A DNA stretch of 64,000 nt from the NCBI GenBank assembly GCA_034432375.1, contig DAOUCA010000001.1, positions 12,768-76,767 on the forward strand, read 5' to 3'. The stretch is from JAHBVH01 sp034432375. Its GTDB lineage: Bacteria > Chloroflexota > Anaerolineae > Caldilineales > Caldilineaceae. Every line of letters starts with the position of its first letter. The stretch's first letter is position 1. The translations under genes and the position numbers were made by a program. The notes below the pieces were generated by a model. That model searched no databases, was not told the origin of the DNA, and was given only the letters and a program-made list of their open reading frames with translations. Positions 51,820 through 60,526 of this stretch are shown in pieces.

Positions 51820-54516
51820 CTACTTCAAATTCTGCTCAACCCAGCTGGGTACGCTGGCGAGCGCCGCATCAAGTTGGTCGGCATCTTTGCCGCCGGCTTG
51901 GGCCATATTGGGACGACCGCCACCACCACCGCCGATGATCTTGGCTGTATCGCGTACCAGATTGCCGGCATGCATGCCGCGCGCAATCAGATCTTGCGTA
52001 ACGGATGCCACTAGCATTGGCTTCTGATCAATTACCGCGCCGAGTGTCACCACACTGCTGCCAAGCTTGTCGCGGAAAAGATCCGTCATCTGGCGCAAGG
52101 TATCAGCATCCGCCGCATTGACTTTGGCGGCCAAGACCGAGAAGCCGTCGACAGAAATGGTGTGGGCCAACAGTGAATCGGCATCCTGTTGCGCCAATTG
52201 TTGGCGCAACTGCGCCAGTTCCTGTTGCAACAGACGATTCTGCGCCTGCAACTGTTCCACCGCCGCTGGTACATCGTCTGTTTTTGCACGCAATAGCGAA
52301 GCCGCCTTATCGAGCGTATTGAGTCTTCCTTCGATAAGCTCTTCGGCCACACGTCCGGTCGCAATTTCGATGCGCCGCACGCCGGCAGCGACACTGCCTT
52401 CGCTCAGCACACGGAAGCTCCCGATTTCAGCGGTGCTTTCGACGTGCGTTCCACCACAAAGCTCCATGCTGATGCCATCCTCTTCGCCAAAGCTGACGAC
52501 CCGCACTTCATCGCCATACTTTTCGCCAAAGAGCGCCATCGCGCCCTCTTGGACGGCCCGCTTATAGGTTGTCCAGCGTGTGTTGACTGGATAGTTGGCC
52601 AGCACAATCTCGTTGGCCATCCTCTCCACATCGCGGATCTCTTCCTTGCTCATCGGCTGGGTATGCGTAAAGTCAAAGCGCAAGCGCTCCGGCGCTACCA
52701 ATGAGCCAGCCTGATGGACATGGGTGCCCAGTCGTTCACGCAGCGCCGCATGGAGTACATGGGTGCCCGTGTGGTTACGCATAATGCTCCAACGGCGTTC
52801 GGTGTCAATCGCGGCATGGCCCGGATCCCCAACCTTGACGGTTCCACTGGTTACTTTGCCCACATGGACAATCAAACCCTTGACCGGTCGGCGCATCCCC
52901 GTGATCTCCACTGACCAGATCGGCACCGCCATATCCTCGGGGAAGTAGAAGATCTCACCGGTGTCGCTCATCTGGCCACCGCTCTCCACATAGAAAGGAG
53001 TCTCTGGAAGCACAAGTTCAACCTCGGCACCAACATGCGCTTCGTCAACAATCTGGCCATTGGTCAGCAGCGCAATGACCGGCGCATCAACCTCGGCAAG
53101 ATTCTCATAGATCAGATGCTGCACGCCCTCTTCCTCAACGTCGCCAGCAGCCTTTAGCTGATCGAGCAGTTGGGCATAGATGCTGACATCGGCGGCGAGA
53201 TGTTGCTGCACCGTCTCGCGGCTGCGCGCCTTGGCCTCCTGCAACGCCGTGCCAAAGCCGGCATCATCAATCGTAAAGCCTTGGTCGCCGGCCACGTCAC
53301 GGGTCAAATCAACAGGGAAGCCATAGGTATCCCACAGGCGAAACGCTTCGTCGCCGGGGATTTCATTCTTGCCCTCAGCGCGCAGATCATCCATCAGATC
53401 ATCAAGCAGCGCCAAGCCGATATTGAGCGTGCGCTGGAAGCGCTTCTCTTCGTCGGTTATTGTCTGCAAAATAAAGTCCCGCTTTGCCACCAGGTCGGTA
53501 TAGTGCCCGCCCATCAGGTCGATCACCGTTTCGGCCACTTGTGCGAGGAAGGGACCTTCAAAGCCAATGAGCTTGCCAAAGCGCGCTGCGCGGCGCAGCA
53601 CCATGCGCAAGACATAGTTGCGCCCTTCGTTGCCGGGCAAGACGCCATCGCTGATCAGAAAGGTGATGGCGCGGCTGTGGTCGGCAATTGCGCGGTAGCG
53701 ATAGAGATGCGCCTGCCGATGCGCCTCATCCTGGCCGAGTAATTCGCCAATGCGCTCCATGATCGGCATAAAGGCATCAGTGTCGTAATTATTCTCTTTG
53801 CCCTGCATGATGCTGGCAATGCGCTCCAACCCAGCACCGGTATCGACACTTGGCTTGGGCAGCGGCACCATGGTGCCGTCGGCCTTGCTGTCATATTGCA
53901 TGAAGACGAGATTCCAGATCTCCAGATACTCGTCATCGCGGTTGACCCCTTCTGGCGTCTGCGCATCGAGATCCCCCCAATAATAATGGATTTCGGAGCA
54001 GGGGCCACAGGGACCGGTGTCCCCCATCGCCCACCAATTATCTTTTTTGCCAAACCGCAAGACGCGTTCGGGTGCCGCACCCGTCTCAATCCAGAGGCGC
54101 TCGGCCTCATCATCGTCGGTATAGACGGTGAACCAGAGGCGCTCCAGCGGCAGTTCTAGCACATCGACCAGCAGTTGCCACGCCCACTCGATCGCATCTT
54201 TTTTGAAGTAGTCACCAAAGGAGAAGTTGCCCAACATCTCAAAAAAGGTGTGGTGGCGCGGGCTCGGGCCGACATTTTCCAGGTCGTTGTGTTTGCCACT
54301 AACGCGCATGCACTTTTGTGCTGTGGCTGCCCGTGTATAGTCGCGCTTTTCGACCCCCAAAAAGAGATCTTTGAATTGGACCATCCCGGCATTGACCAAC
54401 AGCAGCGTTGGATCACCGATCGGGACAAGGCTGCTGCTCGCCACTTCGGCATGGCCATACTCGCCAAAGTAATCAAACCAGAGCTGGCGGATTTCGTTTG
54501 TTGATAATTGTTTCAT
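51820..54516 (-). CDS. alaS: Alanyl-tRNA synthetase
   Basis: 898 aa, normal length. The catalytic class II domain includes LLVNAGMVQFKDLFLG and SGKHNDLENVGPSPRHHTFFE. The tRNA-binding region follows, then the editing domain with HTGTHVLHAALRERLG and CGGTHVESTAEIGSFRV supplying the zinc ligands, and a C-terminal C-Ala domain ending in GGGGGGRPNMAQAGGKD. It charges tRNA-Ala and clears Ser/Gly mischarging. It is the first gene of the cluster alaS, baseplate-J-like, ruvX, mltG, with 141 bp to the next. Confidence 0.98.
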   Translation of the reverse strand: MKQLSTNEIRQLWFDYFGEYGHAEVASSSLVPIGDPTLLLVNAGMVQFKDLFLGVEKRDYTRAATAQKCMRVSGKHNDLENVGPSPRHHTFFEMLGNFSFGDYFKKDAIEWAWQLLVDVLELPLERLWFTVYTDDDEAERLWIETGAAPERVLRFGKKDNWWAMGDTGPCGPCSEIHYYWGDLDAQTPEGVNRDDEYLEIWNLVFMQYDSKADGTMVPLPKPSVDTGAGLERIASIMQGKENNYDTDAFMPIMERIGELLGQDEAHRQAHLYRYRAIADHSRAITFLISDGVLPGNEGRNYVLRMVLRRAARFGKLIGFEGPFLAQVAETVIDLMGGHYTDLVAKRDFILQTITDEEKRFQRTLNIGLALLDDLMDDLRAEGKNEIPGDEAFRLWDTYGFPVDLTRDVAGDQGFTIDDAGFGTALQEAKARSRETVQQHLAADVSIYAQLLDQLKAAGDVEEEGVQHLIYENLAEVDAPVIALLTNGQIVDEAHVGAEVELVLPETPFYVESGGQMSDTGEIFYFPEDMAVPIWSVEITGMRRPVKGLIVHVGKVTSGTVKVGDPGHAAIDTERRWSIMRNHTGTHVLHAALRERLGTHVHQAGSLVAPERLRFDFTHTQPMSKEEIRDVERMANEIVLANYPVNTRWTTYKRAVQEGAMALFGEKYGDEVRVVSFGEEDGISMELCGGTHVESTAEIGSFRVLSEGSVAAGVRRIEIATGRVAEELIEGRLNTLDKAASLLRAKTDDVPAAVEQLQAQNRLLQQELAQLRQQLAQQDADSLLAHTISVDGFSVLAAKVNAADADTLRQMTDLFRDKLGSSVVTLGAVIDQKPMLVASVTQDLIARGMHAGNLVRDTAKIIGGGGGGRPNMAQAGGKDADQLDAALASVPSWVEQNLK

Positions 54517-54750
54517 GATGAGTCCACCTGACAGTCAGGGTAGTTAGGGCAGGGTAGTTAGGGATTCGATCGCGGCCAATCGCAACACGCAATTCGCCAT
54601 TCGTACAGTATCTCCTGATTGTAGGGCAAATGGGGAGCGGTGTCAAAAATTTGGGGTTGTAGGGGTGGAAGAGCGGCTGGAAGTCGGGCAGAATATATGC
54701 TATAATCGAGGCATCAGCGAAGAGTAGCTTGGCGAAGAATGTGAGGGAAA

Positions 54751-55716
54751 ATGACAGAAGCCATTCAATCGATCAGAAATCAATATTTTGGCATCAACGC
54801 TCACTTACACAGCTTCTGGCAAGGTGCCGGCAAGTGGCATCGTTTTCACAATGTACACATTACCCAACTGCTGGTCACGCTAAAAGCACAGCTCATTCCA
54901 ATGGGGTACACTGCAGAAACCGAAGAATCGTTACAAATTCGCCGCATTGCCGACCAACCGGCTTACCCACGGGCAGATATTTTGATTTCGGATCGCGATA
55001 GACAACGCTCGCCGCGTACTTCTTCTCTCGCAGTTACGAGTGCAACATTGACAGTAGAGGATTTTGTTGAAGTCGAAGAAGATAGCGAGCATCCATATTA
55101 CGCGATCGCCATCTATGAGCGGCTTGTCAATGATGAAGATAAACCAGTCGCCTGGATCGATTTGCTTTCACCTTCAAACAAGGGTCGAAGCCTAGATGCA
55201 CGCACCTATCGTGCCAAACGCACTGAGTTGCTACGCAACGGACTAGTCTTCGTCGAAATTGACTATCTCCACGAGTCGCCACCAACTTTTGAACGGCTGG
55301 CAGATTACAGTGCCAAAGACAAAGATTCTCATCCCTATCGGATTGTCGTTTTAGATCCGCGGCCTAACTTTCACGCAGGGCCAGTTTCCTTGCATGAATT
55401 TGATGTGGACCAGATCATTCCAACCGTTGACATTCCCCTCAATGGTGCCGATGTGATTACATTCGACTTTGACATGGTCTATCGCAAAACATTTGAAGAG
55501 GCGCTCTTTGGTTACGACATGGATTATCGGCAACTGCCGCTAGGTTTTCAGCGCTATAGCCTGGTCGATCAGCAACGCATTGCTGCGCGCATGGTCACGG
55601 TGTTAGAAGCCGTTCAACAGGGCGTTGGGCTGGAAGCGGGGCCTCTCCCGGTACAGGAGATTCCCTTGCAGGACGCGCTGGAAACCATTGAGCGGATCAA
55701 CGGCGCAGTCGCATAG
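54751..55716 (+). CDS. DUF4058 family protein
   Basis: 321 aa. The family start is seen: IRNQYFGINAHLHSFWQGAGKWHRFHNVHITQL. The middle ATYERLVNDEDKPVAWIDLLSPSNKGRSLDA-type stretch (split here, YERLVNDEDKPVAWIDLLSP) and the C-terminal DFDMVYRKTFEEALFGYDMDY fit. These are stand-alone proteins of unknown function common in cyanobacteria, Planctomycetes and Chloroflexota. The PD-(D/E)xK-like pattern WIDLLSP and EIDYLH has been noted as nuclease-like, but I do not assert activity. It is divergent from alaS. Confidence 0.9.
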   Translation: MTEAIQSIRNQYFGINAHLHSFWQGAGKWHRFHNVHITQLLVTLKAQLIPMGYTAETEESLQIRRIADQPAYPRADILISDRDRQRSPRTSSLAVTSATLTVEDFVEVEEDSEHPYYAIAIYERLVNDEDKPVAWIDLLSPSNKGRSLDARTYRAKRTELLRNGLVFVEIDYLHESPPTFERLADYSAKDKDSHPYRIVVLDPRPNFHAGPVSLHEFDVDQIIPTVDIPLNGADVITFDFDMVYRKTFEEALFGYDMDYRQLPLGFQRYSLVDQQRIAARMVTVLEAVQQGVGLEAGPLPVQEIPLQDALETIERINGAVA

Positions 55717-55745
55717 ATTATCCTAATTGGTCGTCTGAAGAAAAT

Positions 55746-55893
55746 CAACTAAATTCAGTGACGGCAAAACCCACATACAAAGCGTGTAGTGAGCATCCCC
55801 AGATGCTCACGTCGCATCTGGGGATGCTCACTACACGCTCATGCCGCTTGGGCCATGTATGTTCCTTTTGCTGCTACTGACTAAATTTGGTTC
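55746..55893. mobile_element. Nested palindromic element, about 145 bp
   Basis: Outer arms AACTAAATTCAGT (about 55746) and ACTGACTAAATTTGG (about 55876), with ACATACA (55773-55779) and TGTATGT (55856-55862) and a perfect inner 25-bp stem (left from 55781, right to 55839) with a 9-nt loop. It is immediately followed by a second nested palindrome. No coding capacity; it lies downstream of the DUF4058 gene. Confidence 0.65.
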
Positions 55894-56028
55894 TTCGGGA
55901 ATTCAGGGGGTTGACAAGAAACGGGCAGCGGGCGTAGGTCACTCTTGTAGAGTGACAAATGCGCATCGCAGCACCGCTGTCACTCTACAAGAGTGACCTA
56001 CCAATGTCAACTGAATTCCGGAAGAACC
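55889..56028. mobile_element. Second nested palindromic element, 140 bp
   Basis: Outer arms GGTTCTTC (55889-55896) and GAAGAACC (56021-56028), next GTTGACA (55910-55916) and TGTCAAC (56005-56011), and an inner 24-bp stem: GTAGGTCACTCTTGTAGAG starts at 55934 and the complement ends at 56001. Its left edge abuts the previous element. Confidence 0.65.
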
Positions 56029-56052
56029 ACAATTTTTCACGGCCGTCACCCG

Positions 56053-59000
56053 CTAACGCTGGATCAGCGGCAGATAGATCCGTTTGTCCCCACTGTTGCT
56101 CCCACCTTCCTGCACCGTCACGGTTGTCTCGGCGGCTAGGGTGTTGAGATTGTTGCTCGCCGTCACCTTGGCGGTGTAAACGCCTGTGGTGCCATAGGTG
56201 TGGCTAATCGTCTTTCCCGCGCCTACCGCACCATCGCCAAACGCCCAGGCATAGCTGACATTGCTGCCCGCGGTAATCGACGCCGCAAAGAAGGTCGGGG
56301 TGTCCAAGGGTGTGGGACTACTGCTGTTGGCGGTTAGCCCGCTGATCGCCGATGCCCCCTCAGCAATGGTCACCACAGTTGTCGCGCTCTCGCTGTTAAA
56401 GCTGTTGCTTGCGATCACGGTCGCCGTGTAGATCCCCATTGCGCCATAGGTATGACTGATCGTCTGCCCCGTCCCCACCGCGCCATTACCAAAGTTCCAA
56501 GCATATGAAACGTCACTGCCACCGCCAACGGAGGCGGCAAAGAAGGTCGGGTTGCCCAGCGGTGTGGGGCTGCTGTTGTCGGCGGTGAGTGCCGTGACTG
56601 GTCTGCCGCTCACCGTCAGATCAACCGCTTGGCTGGTCACCGTGCCGTCGCTGTTGCGCAGCCGAGCGCGGTAGCTACCGGCGTTGCCGCTCTGTGCGCT
56701 GGGGATTAGTAGATCTGGTTCGGTCTCGCCAGCGAGATCATTGCCGGCAAACTGCCATTGCACCGTCGGCGCGGGGAAGCCGGTGTAGGCCACCGTAAAG
56801 GTGACAGCCGCCCCTGCCTGCACGGCTTGCGGCGCAGGAGAGGCGAGTACCGTCGGCGCGCTCGGTGTGGCGGTGACATTGTAGACTGCGGTTGCGATGT
56901 CGCTGGCGGCATAGCCAGTTTTGAAACAGCGCGCATGAACTGTGGTCGCGCCTTCCCCGATGGGCACTGCACCGGTATAGGCGGGGGAGCTTTGGGTAAC
57001 CGCGCTGCCATCAGTTGTGTAGCGGATTGTGGCATTTGCCGTGGTTGTACTCATTTCAACCGCGACGGAGCCACTGTAGATGCCGCCTGCTGTTAATGCG
57101 GGCGTGCTACATTGCAGAAAATAGCTTGCTTCTGCCACAGCACTCTCATAGTAGCCCAACTGGGTTGCCCGTGCCTTGACGGTCGTTGAACTGCTGATCG
57201 TCAGTTGGCGGGGCGACGAAACGGCGGTTGTATTTGAATTTGGCACGGGATCGCTGCCATCGCTGGTGATGTAGAGCTGGCGCACCGTAAAGGGTGGATT
57301 GGTGTGGCCATCAACGGTGATCGTCAGATCATTGTGGTAGAGGCCCGGCGGTGGGGTGATGTCAGGCGGCTCCACGGTACCGACCGGCTCAAAAACATTG
57401 AAACTTGTCTGGGCAAAGTCACTGTCGGCCATGCCATCTTTATACGCTTTGGCACGCAACACATAGGGGTTGGGGTCTGCTGTCAGCACAAAGGGCGCGC
57501 TGTAGGTGAGCCACTGATCCTCAGGCAAGAAGATGTCAAAGGTATATTTGAGCATCGCCCCCGCCGTATCTGTGCGCAAGGTCACCGTGACCGACTCGGT
57601 GTGGTTGCCGCCATTGGGATCGATGGTCGGCGCTTGGACCTGCTCGGTGATCGGGCTGAAGACGGTGAAGTTCGCGCTGGTTGTCGTGCTGGGGCTGGCA
57701 CCAGCCAGAAACGCTTTGGCCTTCACGGTATGTGCGCCGATGTCCAGCGCAAAAGGGCTTACATAGAGGCTGCTGTAGAGGGTCGGTTCGGTATCGTTAA
57801 GCGTGTACCGAATCATTGCATTGGCAGTTGGGCTAGCGAGTGTAATGTCAACGGAGCCGGTAAAGTCGCCACCAACTGGATCGATGGTCGGTGGCTCGGC
57901 CTGCTGGGTGATGGTAAAGAGCTTTTCGACAACGGGGCTAGGGCCATAGCCATCGAGATAGATGCGCGCCTTGAGCGTTGCCGTCGCTACCAAGGAGATG
58001 GGTTCCACAAATAGCGGTGAGGTTTCCGTGGGTGTGCTGCCATCAAGCGTGTAACGGATCGACGCGCCCAATACGGTTGACCCGATGTAAACGGTCGCGC
58101 CGCCATTGAAGTCGCCCCCATTCGGGTAAACCGTTGGTGGTGGCAGCGTGATTTCGTTAATCACAACCGGTCCAGCGTTTGCGCTGTCACTTTTGTAGTA
58201 GCCATCCTTATACGCACGGGCCATGATCTCGTATTCACCGGGATCAAGGGTGATCGGTCCCGTGTAGAGCGTGCCAGGATAGAAGAATGAAATTGCATGC
58301 CCATCGGTGCGATAGCGAATCGTCGCGCCGGGGGTTGTCGTACTCAGGGTAAATTGCTGCCCTTGGCTGTAGGTACCTTCACCTGGTGTGATCGTTGGTG
58401 TTTCGACTTTCGGGGTTGAACTGCTATAGATCGCGGTTGCCGTTGCACTCTCATAAACAAGACCCGTTGCGACGTCGCTGACAAAGGCTTTTGCCTTGAG
58501 GGTGACCCCATAGTTCAGATAGAGACTGTCACCTTGTTCAGGGATAAAGATAAAGCTAAACTCGGTCGGTTCGCTGCCATCAAGGGTATAGCGCAGGTTG
58601 CGGTTACCAGGGGGCATGTTGTTGCCATAGGCAATGGTCACTTGGAGTGGCATGGCATAGGTGCCGGTGACCGGTGTAAAGACCGGTGGTGACACAACAA
58701 GTGTATTCTGGCCGAGCACCTCTAAGATTGCGGCGCGTAGATTGGGCAGCGGGCCGATCTGGTTGCTCCCCGTCTGCGGCGTACCGGTTAGGCGGAGAGT
58801 GCGTTTAATGGTGCTTGGCGTGGCCGCCGTGCCGTTGATCGCTTTGTAGCTGCTTTGTAAAAGCGCCGCCGCGCCGGCCACAACAGGTGAGGCGCTCGAT
58901 GTCCCGGCAAAGGAGCGCCGATACCAGAGATTCTTTTGGATCGCGTTTTGCGCACTCTCACCGGGGAAAAGATCGCCATAGCCGGTTGTGACAACCCCAC

Positions 59001-60321
59001 CGCCCCAACCTTGCAGATCAAAGGTGCTGCCATAGTTGCTGTAAGAAGCGGCGGAACGGGCCGGCGCGCCCCAATCGCCATACGGTGAGCGCCCCCCACC
59101 GACTATGATCGCGCCTGAATCGTTCTCGGGCAGAAATGGATAGTGGCCGCCATTGCCCGTTTGATAGTCGCTACTATCGAGATCCTGGCTGCCGTTCGCC
59201 CCCGCCTCCACAACGACAATCCCTGCGGCCACGGCGGTGACAATGGCATCATAGTTTTCCTTGTTCCACTCGACCGGCACACAGCCAAAGCAGCCGCTCT
59301 GGCCATCGACAAAATTAGGCCCGCGGATCTGTTGCTCTAGGATCATTACATCGCCCTTGCCCAGCGCAATTGCACACTGTTGAATGGCTGCCGCGACATC
59401 ATAGCCATTCGCTTCGGTATCGGCTGAGGCAAAATAGAGGGTCGCACCGTGGGCAATGCCCTGTACCCCAAGTTTGTTATGTTTGCCGCCAACGATCCCC
59501 ATCACTGCCGTGCCATGATTGTCATCCTGCGTAGGGTCGGGTGCAGGACCAATGATCGTAATCGGGTTGAGGTCACTGTGATTCACATTCACGTTGTATT
59601 CGACATCGCAGATCCTAACGCCGAAACCAGTGCCACCGGTACCCTTCCACGCATAGCGAGCGTCGATGCCATCGGGGGCGGCGTCGAGATAGCGCTGATA
59701 GCGGTCGGTTGCCACATTCCCCGTAATGGCACCGGCCTTTGTATAATCGGGGACATCGGCTGGCGCGGGTAGCGGTTTCTCCACTAGGAATACCCGTTCG
59801 ACCAGGGGCAACGCTTCAAAACGTGCAATGGCAGCCAATGCATCGTCGCCATCGGCTAATTGCAGCCGCAGATAGTTATTGAGATCGGGTAGGCGCTGTC
59901 CACTGTTTGCCTCGGCCTCGGCGCGTAGACGATCGAGCGTAGCTTCCTCCACCGTTTGATGACGCTGCCACAGACCGCCCAATGTTGCCGCTTCTACCGC
60001 ACCCAGCGCGGCCGCGCCAACCTGCTGGTCAACGCCGTTGTCAACGCCGTTGTCAACGCTATTGTCAACGGCAATGAGCCGAGCATTGCGCAGCCGGATC
60101 GGTGATTCGTCACGAAATTTGACTTTAATGAGCATCCGTTCATAGTGTGCATAGAGCGTTTCTTGGAGTGCGGCGGGGAAATGGGGTGCAAAGCGTGCGC
60201 GGCGCGGTGACGGCGGTTCCCCTGTGTACGCATCCATGCGCTGTGGGCTGAGGGTCAGCAGCAGCGCAACGAGTATCAGTATGTGTAGAATCGGTTTCGT
60301 ACTGTTTTGCATGTCTGTCAT
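56053..60321 (-). CDS. Large secreted subtilisin-like protease
   Basis: 1422 aa, with GGAG 5 nt before the ATG. A signal peptide (ILHILILVALLLTLS) leads. The S8 catalytic triad is Asp239 in RICDVEYNV, His269 in DNHGTAVMG and Ser475 in GTSSASPVV. Before it are a propeptide-like segment and a DNGVDNGVD repeat (encoded by a 12-bp DNA repeat, about 60030-60062). After the protease come seven or more beta-sandwich repeats of the chitobiase C-terminal type (TIRYTLDGSTP, MIRYTLNDTEP), an Ig-like domain, then two PKD domains (SYAWNFGNG, SYAWAFGDG). The end reads RIYLPLIQR. It should be exported, cleave proteins and bind glycans or surfaces. Confidence 0.92.
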   Translation of the reverse strand: MTDMQNSTKPILHILILVALLLTLSPQRMDAYTGEPPSPRRARFAPHFPAALQETLYAHYERMLIKVKFRDESPIRLRNARLIAVDNSVDNGVDNGVDQQVGAAALGAVEAATLGGLWQRHQTVEEATLDRLRAEAEANSGQRLPDLNNYLRLQLADGDDALAAIARFEALPLVERVFLVEKPLPAPADVPDYTKAGAITGNVATDRYQRYLDAAPDGIDARYAWKGTGGTGFGVRICDVEYNVNVNHSDLNPITIIGPAPDPTQDDNHGTAVMGIVGGKHNKLGVQGIAHGATLYFASADTEANGYDVAAAIQQCAIALGKGDVMILEQQIRGPNFVDGQSGCFGCVPVEWNKENYDAIVTAVAAGIVVVEAGANGSQDLDSSDYQTGNGGHYPFLPENDSGAIIVGGGRSPYGDWGAPARSAASYSNYGSTFDLQGWGGGVVTTGYGDLFPGESAQNAIQKNLWYRRSFAGTSSASPVVAGAAALLQSSYKAINGTAATPSTIKRTLRLTGTPQTGSNQIGPLPNLRAAILEVLGQNTLVVSPPVFTPVTGTYAMPLQVTIAYGNNMPPGNRNLRYTLDGSEPTEFSFIFIPEQGDSLYLNYGVTLKAKAFVSDVATGLVYESATATAIYSSSTPKVETPTITPGEGTYSQGQQFTLSTTTPGATIRYRTDGHAISFFYPGTLYTGPITLDPGEYEIMARAYKDGYYKSDSANAGPVVINEITLPPPTVYPNGGDFNGGATVYIGSTVLGASIRYTLDGSTPTETSPLFVEPISLVATATLKARIYLDGYGPSPVVEKLFTITQQAEPPTIDPVGGDFTGSVDITLASPTANAMIRYTLNDTEPTLYSSLYVSPFALDIGAHTVKAKAFLAGASPSTTTSANFTVFSPITEQVQAPTIDPNGGNHTESVTVTLRTDTAGAMLKYTFDIFLPEDQWLTYSAPFVLTADPNPYVLRAKAYKDGMADSDFAQTSFNVFEPVGTVEPPDITPPPGLYHNDLTITVDGHTNPPFTVRQLYITSDGSDPVPNSNTTAVSSPRQLTISSSTTVKARATQLGYYESAVAEASYFLQCSTPALTAGGIYSGSVAVEMSTTTANATIRYTTDGSAVTQSSPAYTGAVPIGEGATTVHARCFKTGYAASDIATAVYNVTATPSAPTVLASPAPQAVQAGAAVTFTVAYTGFPAPTVQWQFAGNDLAGETEPDLLIPSAQSGNAGSYRARLRNSDGTVTSQAVDLTVSGRPVTALTADNSSPTPLGNPTFFAASVGGGSDVSYAWNFGNGAVGTGQTISHTYGAMGIYTATVIASNSFNSESATTVVTIAEGASAISGLTANSSSPTPLDTPTFFAASITAGSNVSYAWAFGDGAVGAGKTISHTYGTTGVYTAKVTASNNLNTLAAETTVTVQEGGSNSGDKRIYLPLIQR

Positions 60322-60354
60322 TGTTGCTCCTAAACTCAGGGATATCTAGAAGAT

Positions 60355-60420
60355 AGCCACAGATAAACACAGATGAACGCAGATGAACGCAGATGCACAC
60401 AGATGAACGCAGATGGATAA
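60355..60420. repeat. CACAGATGAACG-type repeat upstream of subtilase gene
   Basis: Four to five imperfect copies of [CG]CAGATGAACG-like 11-12-bp units (60357-60418), the same sequence family as the array near 34.4 kb on the other strand. It is in the 5' leader region of the subtilase gene. Confidence 0.8.
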
Positions 60421-60437
60421 GCGCCCAATAAATTGGA

Positions 60438-60507
60438 CCCCTAACAGCGATAAGTGCCCGCAGGCACTGAATACTTAATCGCTGAGGCGATTTCTCGCTG
60501 TTAGGGG
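60438..60507. terminator. Hairpin between subtilase and beta-helix genes
   Basis: Arms CCCCTAACAGCGA (60438-60450) and TCGCTGTTAGGGG (60495-60507). It lies 20 nt downstream of the beta-helix gene on the minus strand. The long loop has a further small stem (TGCCcgcagGCA), so it may be a repeat as much as a terminator. Confidence 0.55.
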
Positions 60508-60526
60508 CGGGTTTCAACCCATGCCC

